From Mesotaenium endlicherianum (taxonomy: Eukaryota; Streptophyta; Zygnematophyceae; Zygnematales; Mesotaeniaceae): DNA of 64,000 nt. Below, in pieces: positions 55,851 through 64,000 of the stretch; the stretch's first letter is position 1; each line of letters opens with the position of its first letter. The notes beneath the pieces are model-generated. The model made no database searches. It was given only the letters and a program-made list of their open reading frames with translations, and was not told the origin of the DNA. The position numbers were made by a program, and so were the translations under genes. The DNA lies in the NCBI GenBank assembly GCA_009602735.1, contig WELA01006414.1, forward strand, positions 152,410 to 216,409, given 5' to 3'.

Positions 55851-57062
55851 TGTAGTGAATTTGTCCAATTTTCATTACATTAATTTCATATACAAATACA
55901 ACCCTAAATAAGTTTTATGTCAACATACTCACACGTGCGAGTTCATATAAATGAATGTATGTCGATGAAATGCGAGTTTACTTACTTTGTCAAAAAAAGT
56001 CAGCAGTATGACTTTTGTATCATAGTATAGTTTGCTGAGATTTATATATCAATTATATATAGGATATAATATCAATAGGTTGACATATAGTAAGCTCGCT
56101 TGATATTAGTCAGAACACTTAACTTTAGTACGCTGAGAATAGATATCTTTTTTTAGATTATTATTTGTGAATTGGCACATATGACTGTAGTATACTGAAA
56201 GTCGGGAGGACGACTGAGATTTGGTAAACCGATGTCCTACCAGTGTGGTTAACTCCTGGATAGGCGGAGCCGTCGTCAATCAATTGAACAGTTAGGACTT
56301 CAGTCAACCGACCAATTAATATGGTCGTTGTACCTAGATCCGTGGGTCCCAACTTAACGGCTTTCCCACGAAACGGCGCACCTTGCGCCGTGGTCCACCA
56401 AGTGGTCACTAGGTACATAGCAGGCTGGGATCTCGTGGTCCTTCATTCTGGACAGTAGGCTCTACAGTCGGATTTCTACTTGCAAGTCATGTGTGCACTT
56501 TTGGGTTCGTTCTAATGACCAGCCTTCACGGAAATTACCATGGTTGCTTTGTCTGCGCTCCAAATAGAACCAATTAGGACTTTTTGGAGAGGTCTCGTCA
56601 AGATGCATCCGTTGTCGTTAAGTTTGCTTAATTTGGAGTAGTATTGGCAGAGTTATGCTCTCTGACATTTTGGGGTCACATAGCGGACAGATTCCATGGT
56701 CTTGCACCTAAGTCAGTGGGATGTGTTTTAGCTACTTTATGGTCATCTGAATGAGAGCGCCTTTGCTATTCAGTCCCCTGATGTTGTGTATGTGCTTATA
56801 CATGCTTGTATGCCTGGTATGCAAGAGGCCATGAGTTTCTAAAAGAGAAGCTCTAGTCCTCAAGCTCGCCTCTTTCTTGTGCCTTGTATTGGTGTGCAAC
56901 TATGGCACACTACTACGGTAAGTGAGTCAAGGGTTTTTGATGAGTAAACGGAATTCAATATAAGGGCGAAGATCGCTCCCTGATTTCACACGCTTCCACC
57001 TATCTCTGATCGTATATATTTAAATGAAATATATCAATCTTGAATAAGCAAGATTCATTTCA
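55851..57062 (+). repeat. Element B 3' LTR (1212 bp)
   Basis: It starts directly after the purine tract and ends ATTTCA, followed by the GTGCA duplication. It is highly similar to 51029-52289, with scattered substitutions. Confidence 0.93.
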
Positions 57063-57591
57063 GTGCAAGTTGTTTGTCTCAGAGTTCCCTCCCTTGTCAT
57101 TTCTAGGCCACGCGTCCCTGAAATACTCCGCAAAGCCATCAACTAACTTGGTCACCCGTGCCAGATGCTCTTCACTAGTTTTCAAGTCTAGTATGGCCTT
57201 TACTAAGCGAGCACAACAAATCCAGAGGCTGAACGTGACCTTACGTCTGAGAATAATGTCCCAGCAATGGTTCCCTCACATGGTGGCAGGATCACAGTGG
57301 GGCTGCAAGATGAAAGGCATGATGGCAAGGAGGCGTAGAACACTCATTGCATTGAGGGTCCTCCAATTGGTAGCAAGTTTGTTGACACTGCTTAAGCCTT
57401 CACAGTACACGAGGCTGTCTGCCCTGTTGTTGATGTCCAGGTGCTCATCCTTTGTGAATCCGTTGCGCCCAAAGGTAAAGTCAAGAAGATTCTCGACAAT
57501 GCCCACGGCCATCACATGAAGCATATCCGGACACATCTGCTTGTAACGGTCCCAGCACTTGAGCTTCTGAAAAGGAATTTTGGAGCCATTG
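57063..57591 (-). pseudogene. TNP2-like transposase, middle part
   Basis: On the minus strand, after removal of the solo LTR: GCNGSKIPFQKLKCWDRYKQ, then CPDMLHVMAVGIVENLLDFTFGR (the D-x-MH-x-x-x-x-G element of TNP2-type transposases), NNRADSLVYCEGLSS and RLLAIMPFILQPHCDPATM. A TGA then stands where CGA (Arg) is likely, followed by GNHCWDIILRRKV, RVTKLVDGFAEYFRDAWP and ETNNLHALFHV into the next part. Good continuity over two insertion sites supports one original gene. Confidence 0.62.
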
Positions 57592-58273
57592 TGTACTGAA
57601 TCAGTATATTGGTAGATATTATATTCATTTAAATAGAATAATTGATTATGTTCAATCTGCTGGACTTTAAATAATAACCAGTATAATGGCCCAGCCGAAA
57701 GCAGCAGGCTGAAGTCAACTAGGGTCAGCTTGCTGATACATTCTTTGACAGCCAGTTGACTTCCGTACTCGGTAGCAGCAAATTGTCTAGATATGCATCT
57801 AAGTGTGGTATGATAGAGGAATGGCCAGATGACATCCTTAAGATGGATGGCGATTCGGGATGATGGGAGATGGCGGTGGATTTGGTTAACCGAGGTTCTA
57901 CCAACATGGTTAACTCCCGGGTAGGCGGTGCCATCGCACTGGCCGTTGAACAGTTAACTCATTCCATGTACATATGCTAGAATTGCTCTCAAGTTCGGTA
58001 TTCAAAAACGAGGCCAACTCTCTTGTACAACTTACTGAGGGATATCTGAATCCAAGGCAAAAAGCCATTGATATGGACTGTCTTCTAACCTTGCTTATGT
58101 ATGAGTTTACTGCTTGCATTATTGATGCTAGTTTACCTGCATTTGACTCGCGAGTATTGCCCACTGCTAGTGTGTTGTCTTTTGCTGTTTAATCAATTAA
58201 TAGAAAATACCATAAAGATTACTTGCTGATATATTAATTGTTAAGCGCCTATTTGGTAAGTCGATTCATTTCA
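57592..58273 (+). mobile_element. Solo LTR of family C (682 bp) with target duplication CATTG
   Basis: It starts TGTACTGAATCAG and ends GTCGATTCATTTCA. CATTG at 57587-57591 and 58274-58278 is a perfect 5-bp duplication. It matches 17345-18094 and 29071-29772. The transposase frame is continuous (LGCN then GSKIPFQ) when it is removed. Confidence 0.93.
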
Positions 58274-59030
58274 CATTGCAACCTAGTTTACCCTTCTTCC
58301 GCCATCTGGCCTGGACAAATTCACTATTAAGACTCTCTACCTCTTGTACCCACTCACTAGCAGCTTCTTCAGGACGCATGGGGTAGACCTCGTAGGGTTC
58401 AGACAAGTTGCCTTTATGAAGGGTGCAGTCAGGGCAGGGCCATTCAGTGTTAAACGGCTTCTGACCCAAAGACTTCAAACGATGTGGGAGATCTTGAACA
58501 TACACAAGCTTCACACGGACAAGGACCTCCTTTCCAAGCTCGTGGAAGAACATTGGCACCCCCTCCTCGAGGAGTTTGAGGTCTATTTCTACAAACTTCT
58601 CAAGAGCGTGAAGCTGGGAGACAGCACCAGGATTGTACATGAGCTCATGTACAAATTTATGTTTTCAAATGTGGGATGGGTCTCTGTTTTGCAGACGCCA
58701 GTAAACACCTCCAAGAGGAACGTGTTTTGTGCGGTAGACACCGAATATGTCTATGAATATAGAAACTACAAGGTTGATAACCTCTAAATTGTGCAAATTG
58801 TTCACTGGAGACGTGCATGGCACATAAACTAAGGCCCAAGCAGGTAAGGACAGAGGCCACCTTGCACGTGTATTCCATGAGAGCAGAAGAAAGTGAGAGA
58901 ACCGTTGGCTGTGTACCTTCCAGACGCAAAATCTACTTGCCAATGCTCTGGAACATGCCAGCCTATGTCCACCGCAACCACTTCACAGAGGGACAAAACT
59001 GACCGAGAGTCTACCCAAGCGGAGGTGGAT
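58274..59030 (-). pseudogene. TNP2-like transposase, N-terminal half
   Basis: Minus-strand phases give VVSIFIDIFGVYRTKHVPLGGVYW, then (frame change) VHELMYNPGAVSQLHALEKF, EEGVPMFFHELGK, VLVRVKLVYVQDLPHRLKSLGQKPF, CPDCTLHKGNLSEPY and WVQEVESLNSEFVQARW. A D-LP-x-R-x-K segment followed by a CPxC motif is typical of this transposase class, where the Cys residues are thought to form a zinc site. At least one frameshift lies near 58650. Confidence 0.62.
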
Positions 59031-59742
59031 TGAAAGGGGGAAGGGTGCGGGGAGTGCGCCCATACACACTCACGCACCCTCACCCGCGAGTGGAAGCGTG
59101 CACGAGGACCTTTCCTAGTTGCATACACAAGGTGGAGTGGCCTGGTGGTATGCCACTCTTGCAAGAGTTAGAGGGCTACATGAGAGAGGAGTGGAAAAGA
59201 ACTCACTTTATTAAGAAAAGTCGTGTACAAGATAAGAAGGTTAGACTAGACTAAGCCCCCTTTTCTTCCTTATGCTTCCCATTTATCCTTTAACTCTAAG
59301 TGTCCTCTCTAGCAAGGTACCTCCAGAACCTTCTCCTATGGCTCCTTCCATGTACTTGACCTTGCCTAGTTGGACAAGCTAGCACACTCACACGCACACA
59401 ATCACACTCTAGAATATTCTACTACACAATCCACTAACTCCTCACGGAGTTTCTAGAAATTCCACGATCACTTTGGCACTCTACGTAATTGTACGTACTT
59501 TCTGGAACCCTCATGTTTCAATGTCCTACTTTCTGGACTCCAACCGAAATTTTCGTCACTGGACCTGTCCTTGTCACTAAATAGAATCTGTGACATTAAA
59601 AACTCACTAAAAACTTCCAAAATTCATAACTATCTCAATACTTGTCCAAATGACTTGAAATAAAGGCCAAAGTTCTTCTAAAATCACACTCTATGCATAT
59701 AAAATACTAGAAAGAAACAAACTACACTTTCATAACCTTACA
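59031..59742 (-). repeat. Element E 3' LTR (712 bp)
   Basis: On the minus strand it starts TGTAAGGTTATG and ends CCCCCTTTCA. It is almost identical to 62994-63705; differences include one near 59153 and a few around 59259-59275. Confidence 0.95.
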
Positions 59743-60454
59743 TCATCCCCCTCCTCAAGATGCGACGTCCTCGGCGCATACTAAGCATAAGTGACGTAAT
59801 ATGAGGAATCGAGCTCACATATACGCTAGAAAAACACATATTCACATATATTATACAAGTTGCAGGTCTTGAACAGGCTCCAGGTTGATACTCATTACTC
59901 CAAACTTGCTCCACTTAGTGAAAGCTCCATCGCATACATTGTCTCCACACATGGCGTCTCCTTACACAAGTGCATCTTCTCTTCAACTCCTTCGTCTTGG
60001 AATAGGCCAATATCTTCATAAGGGCTGTAACATACTCCCTCCATCAACTCCACATACTCCAAAGCTGGATCCAAGGCATAATAGTCCGCCAAATCGCCAA
60101 AATACTCATTTTTCGCCCTCTTGGACAAGTGGCAGCTCCTCGTCGCGCCATGTGGCTTACTCGTGGTGCTCTTATAATTTTGACCAGATTACATCATGAA
60201 CCTAAGTCCACTATGTTCCTGAACCTTCTGGTACCCTTAGCTACCTCTAGCTCTAAGCCATACTCCTTGTAGAGGTATTGCACTCTCTCACTCGTGTGCG
60301 TGACTCGTGGTGACCTCTCAAGACGCCAAGTGGCACCCCCCTGACTTTTTTTGACATTTTTAGCCTGAAAGTTGTGTAATCTACATAATATCTCCCCTTT
60401 GAACTCACTGGTATGCTTTGTTTCTCCTGATTCCAAGCCTAAGACCATGATACC
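59743..60454 (-). other. Element E interior, left part
   Basis: This holds the purine tract (59743-59757) and two short minus-strand frames (59895-60128, acidic, start MSKRAKNEYFGD; and 60194-60448). Neither matches a known retroelement protein. At 60440-60458 the minus strand reads TGGTATCATGGTC, a primer-site-like word. Confidence 0.4.
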
Positions 60455-60458
60455 AGAT

Positions 60459-61011
60459 TGCGCCTTGCCTCACACATGTGGCTCGCACGGCAGTCCAGCA
60501 GACCGCCATGTGGCACTGTCAGGACTTAAATTAATATTTTTATAAAAAAAATTACTTTTTCTGAATCTCAACCCATAGGACTACCTCTCCACAAAATTTC
60601 AGAGTCTGAATCAAAGTCTAACACTCAAATGAGATCGTCACTTTGTGCCTCATGCTCGTAGGACGCAGACGCGCGCAACATGGATAAAGCTCCCGCGCCT
60701 ACAAATGGCACATGCTTAAACCCCTGATTCTGAAACTTGACTATGACTCAAGGAAGGCCTCATACTAGGCCTCTCACATCATGTAGGACTTCTAGTGAAA
60801 ATATTACCCACTCTCTCCTAAGTAGGCAAAAAGTAGCCAAAATCTGCCAACTTTAAACCTCGCGCTCGCCTACCCGTAAAACCCTCAAACATAGACAGAT
60901 TTGAGTATCTTCCAAGCTCTTGCTCTCAAACTTCTTTCCACTTCACATCTCTTAGTTACAACTGAACTCATGGGACTGGTTTGACCTTGCTTACAAGCAC
61001 TATAAACAACT
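60459..61011 (-). repeat. Candidate second LTR inside element E
   Basis: On the minus strand this stretch begins TGTTATAG directly after a purine tract GATGAGGGGGGGAG (61012-61026). It ends just before the TGGTATCATGG word. It thus has a 3'-LTR signal on one side and a 5'-LTR signal on the other. Its sequence is unlike the 712-bp LTRs. No second copy is in the window, so this is tentative. Confidence 0.35.
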
Positions 61012-61026
61012 ATAACACTCCCCCCC

Positions 61027-62979
61027 CTCATCATGAAGGTAAGGCGCTTACCACTCGAGTGTCCAAGTCCAGATTTTACGCCTCTCTCGTGCTTGCTTGT
61101 ATAGGCGCTGATTCTCCTAGCTTCATGTCCAGGTCTTTGTCATATATCTCCATCTTAGGCAGGACATATCAGCCCCATAACACTTGGTCTCCTCCTCATA
61201 GGTCCATATCCATAAAGTCGTAGTCTCCATCAAGCGACGATAGTAATCTTCACAAGGCATGAGCGCGTAGTCTCGCTCGTGGTGCACCAAACTCCATCAT
61301 AGTCTTCTCCTTGGCTAGATGCTCACTCCCACATACCTCTGGCTCTTCTTGAAGGTCAGCCTTCACACAAGGCTCCAAGAAACACATCTGGAACGCCTCC
61401 AAGAGCTCCATAACTTGGGCATACGCACATACTCTTAGTGCTTGCACCTCATCTTGTGCACGCACACACGTCGTCTTGCAAGCGGGCTTCTCTTGAGCTC
61501 ACTTTCTAGGAGCTCCTCCACTTGAGCAGTTGGGGTCTGCTCTATATATGAGCAAGGGGATCATACACCTCTACTTGCTCCACCGGCGATGTACATTCGC
61601 CAAGGTTGTTAGGAGGCACGCTTGCTCCGTGTGATGACCGGGCCAAGGTCACCAAAACAAGCGCTTCTCCTTCACCTTCACCTTCCCGCGTCGCTTCTTT
61701 GCTAGCGGGCTGAAGATAGCTACTTGTGGTCATATCTACCTCCACCTATTTCACTATCCTCACTTGACCATACTCCTCCTCGGTCTTCACTTGACCCGTG
61801 CACTAAAGCACTAGAGGATAGGCTACTCTCTTTGTGCAACTCCTTCCACATGCTTAGCTTCTTGAGTGCACTCTAGCCTTGGTCACCCCAATGACACTTC
61901 TTACTACTAAACCCAGCTTGCCTTGGTGCTCTACTTTCACATGAAGAGCTTCCATAGATGCACCAAAATCTGCCCCTTAACTATGCCATCACACAACTAA
62001 TGGCACACACGCTTCAAGTGGGAAACATCTCTTGCACTAGCCCTCTTGCACCAACTTCATACCTTGCTTCTTCTTCCACACCATAGGCTTGTCTTCATCA
62101 TAGTTCTCAACTCCATATACTCCGTAGTACTCTCCTCAATAAGAAAAGAGAAAACTGAACTTGAAAGGCTCCATCTCCACTTATCTTGCTTGAAGAAAAA
62201 TCTGCGTCACTTCTTCTTGCATAAAACCTTCTTCACGGCGCTTTTCTTTACTTGAGGCTTCATCAATCTCCATAAGAATGACCAAGCTCTATCATGGCTG
62301 GCCAATAATATCCAGTGGCTATCTAGGAGTGATGCAAGGCAACCCAAATCTGGCCACATACTTGGCCAACTTGGTGCAACACCCCGGTGCACCCTCTCTT
62401 GAGCTCCTCATGAGCTCCTCTTGAGCTTGCGAGTGCTATGCCCGCCAAAGCTCCTAGACTTGCAAGTACACATGCTTGCTAAGTCCCTGGTTGCCTACCC
62501 TTAAAATCTGCTCCACCTTCATTGAAGATCTGATATAAAGATGGGCACACACTCCTTTCTAGCCACTATCACCTCTATGCTAAGCCCCCTCATCAAAGAA
62601 AGAGCTTAACACTAAAGAGCTTGCATCTTCAAGGAAAAATCCAGCCGTGTGAACTCCAGATTCTCTTCATGCTCGTATGTCTCCATACTCAAGCAAAGGC
62701 TGCTCTATATTACTTATATCACTACCATGCTTGGGCAACCTTCTCATACTACAAAGAAGACGTACAACAATCTGGTTGCATCCAAGTTGACACTTCTTGG
62801 AGCACCTCCATCTTCCATCTCCTCCCTCCTTCAAGAGAGTGAGATGCTAGCTTGCATCAACGTCTTCATGGCTGCCCTTAGCAACTTATAAATCATCCTT
62901 GCTTCTCCTCTCTACCCTCTCTACACTCCTACAAGCATCACCAACCAAAGCTCCCTCCTCCAAATGAAGCAACTAGGTA
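61027..62979 (-). other. Element E interior, right part
   Basis: Short minus-strand frames (61250-61465, start MRAQDEVQALRV; 61542-61745, start MEVDMTTSSYLQP) are flanked by stops and show no gag or pol motif. The sequence is C/T-rich on the plus strand. It is read as non-coding cargo of a non-autonomous element. Confidence 0.5.
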
Positions 62980-62991
62980 GCTCCGATACCA
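62980..62991 (-). other. Element E primer binding site
   Basis: The minus strand reads TGGTATCGGAGC, two bases from the LTR end, identical to the sites of element B, LTR-C and the TRIM. Confidence 0.88.
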
Positions 62992-62993
62992 TG

Positions 62994-63705
62994 TGAAAGG
63001 GGGAAGGGTGCGGGGAGTGCGCCCATACACACTCACGCACCCTCACCCGCGAGTGGAAGCGTGCACGAGGACCTTTCCTAGTTGCATACACAAGGTGGAG
63101 TGGCCTGGTGGTATGCCACCCTTGCAAGAGTTAGAGGGCTACATGAGAGAGGAGTGGAAAAGAACTCACTTTATTAAGAAAAGTCGTGTACAAGATAAGA
63201 AGGTTAGACTAGACTAAGCCCCCTCTACTTCCTTGTGCTTCCCATTTATCCTTTAACTCTAAGTGTCCTCTCTAGCAAGGTACCTCCAGAACCTTCTCCT
63301 ATGGCTCCTTCCATGTACTTGACCTTGCCTAGTTGGACAAGCTAGCACACTCACACGCACACAATCACACTCTAGAATATTCTACTACACAATCCACTAA
63401 CTCCTCACGGAGTTTCTAGAAATTCCACGATCACTTTGGCACTCTACGTAATTGTACGTACTTTCTGGAACCCTCATGTTTCAATGTCCTACTTTCTGGA
63501 CTCCAACCGAAATTTTCGTCACTGGACCTGTCCTTGTCACTAAATAGAATCTGTGACATTAAAAACTCACTAAAAACTTCCAAAATTCATAACTATCTCA
63601 ATACTTGTCCAAATGACTTGAAATAAAGGCCAAAGTTCTTCTAAAATCACACTCTATGCATATAAAATACTAGAGAGAAACAAACTACACTTTCATAACC
63701 TTACA
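62994..63705 (-). repeat. Element E 5' LTR (712 bp)
   Basis: Partner of 59031-59742 with the same length and near identity. It is followed at once by the TGGAT duplication. Confidence 0.95.
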
Positions 63706-64000
63706 TGGATGAGGAAAAGGCTTCTCCAAGTTGACCATGCTTAAAACCATCTGTACCAAAACTCTTGAACAGGGACAGTTGCAACATCGGACGTCGAGTG
63801 TTCTTATTGGTATTGTCACTGCATAGAATACTACGTACTCTCCGCACATGCACACGTGCACAAGCCAGATGTTGTTCACTTGCACAAGAACGTGAACACA
63901 GAGAAACGATGTGGATCTAAGCCTGCCACAACATAAAGGGATAGAACAGCAAGAGCAGGTTCCGAAGAAACTTCCAGCAACTGTTGTAAAATGCAAAGGG
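63706..64000 (-). pseudogene. TNP2-like transposase, upstream end (runs off the window)
   Basis: The minus-strand phase is open through this segment, and the sequence continues across the TGGAT site into 59025 when element E is removed (CTTTTCCTC joined to ATCCACCTCCGC). A Cys-rich stretch is visible (GTCSCCSIPLCCG). No motif by itself identifies it; the assignment rests on continuity with the next part. The true start lies beyond the window. Confidence 0.35.

Larger units (their letters stand above)
51029..57062 (+). mobile_element. Element B: 6.0-kb LTR element with target duplication GTGCA, no recognisable pol
   Basis: LTRs 51029-52289 and 55851-57062 start TGTAATGAAT or TGTAGTGAAT and end TTTCA. 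GTGCA lies at 51024-51028 and at 57063-57067, a perfect 5-bp duplication. A primer site TGGTATCGGAGC is at 52291-52302 and a purine tract TTGGGAAGGT at 55841-55850. The 3.56-kb interior has only short frames. One stretch (53790-53940) resembles the pre-protease region of Gyp3 at 15776-15890 (CTTGAATGATCTTGTTCAG versus TGGATGATCTTGTTCAAT), so it is a deleted gypsy or a large non-autonomous derivative. It interrupts the TNP2-like gene. Confidence 0.93.
59031..63705 (-). mobile_element. Element E: 4.7-kb LTR element with target duplication TGGAT, no recognisable pol
   Basis: The LTRs are both 712 bp (59031-59742 and 62994-63705) and nearly identical; I noticed about five or six differences, so this is the youngest insertion here. 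TGGAT at 59026-59030 and 63706-63710 is a perfect duplication. On the minus strand TGGTATCGGAGC (62980-62991) lies 2 bp after the 5' LTR, and a purine tract GAGGAGGGGGATGA (59743-59757) precedes the 3' LTR. The 3.25-kb interior has only short frames without retroviral motifs, so it depends on enzymes made elsewhere. Confidence 0.95.

Noticed and set aside
57040-57519. 159-codon plus-strand frame starting inside the element B LTR
   Set aside because: It is the complement of the minus-strand TNP2-like frame, which has recognisable motifs and continuity across insertion sites.
59030-63217. Two identical small plus-strand genes (start MKGGRVRGVRPYT)
   Set aside because: They are the same segment of the two element E LTRs; the frame has no conserved features beyond LTR identity.
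1-64000. CRISPR arrays, bacterial operons, rRNA genes
   Set aside because: No regularly spaced repeats, no ribosome-binding-site gene strings and no rRNA-like segments were seen; the content is clearly eukaryotic.

Overview
The window reads as nuclear DNA of a plant-lineage eukaryote with a large, repeat-rich genome. The evidence is Ty3/gypsy chromoviruses with chromodomains, initiator-Met-tRNA primer sites beside LTRs, GT/AG introns, AATAAA signals and CA/GA microsatellites. A streptophyte alga of the Chara type or an early-diverging land plant fits best. This is an inference from element style and not a proven identification. There are no operons or prokaryotic features. I found no rRNA gene, no CRISPR array and no tRNA gene I could support.

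Region 1 (1-15.8 kb) is a nest. An old plus-strand Ty3/gypsy element (here Gyp2; gag about 8.4-9.7 kb, RT 11.0-11.9, RNase H 12.2-12.7, integrase 13.2-14.9, PHD-like finger 15.1-15.3) has been cut by a 5.8-kb minus-strand chromovirus (element A, target duplication TGGTG), a 1.2-kb solo LTR (target duplication CATGT), two copies of a 0.37-0.39-kb inverted-repeat MITE, a 472-bp TRIM with 133-bp LTRs, and a solo LTR of the same TRIM family. A third MITE copy lies at 0.4 kb.

Region 2 (15.8-30.3 kb) is a mosaic of related chromovirus fragments (Gyp3, Gyp4, Gyp5) with two LTRs of one family (LTR-C). A decayed piggyBac-type transposase is embedded at 26.1-28.6 kb. An LTR-like segment with its own primer site follows.

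Region 3 (32.6-48 kb) is the only gene-like part. On the minus strand there is an intron-containing coiled-coil/Lys-rich gene. On the plus strand there is a decayed cytosine-C5 DNA methyltransferase and an intron-containing gene with a coiled coil and a HIRAN domain. A small helical protein gene follows on the minus strand. Two divergent paralogues of another small helical family come next (one per strand), then a plus-strand F-box/LRR-like gene. Several carry frameshifts or in-frame TAG codons, so much of this stretch may be pseudogenes.

Region 4 (49.5-64 kb) is one minus-strand TNP2-like (CACTA/EnSpm-type) transposase gene broken by three LTR insertions: element E (59031-63705, duplication TGGAT), a solo LTR-C (57592-58273, duplication CATTG) and element B (51029-57062, duplication GTGCA). 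Removing each insert plus one duplication copy rejoins the host sequence. Elements B and E show no recognisable polymerase and look non-autonomous or heavily deleted. The genes do not form a pathway; mobile DNA dominates, and the methyltransferase, HIRAN and F-box genes are either ordinary neighbours or cargo of something larger.
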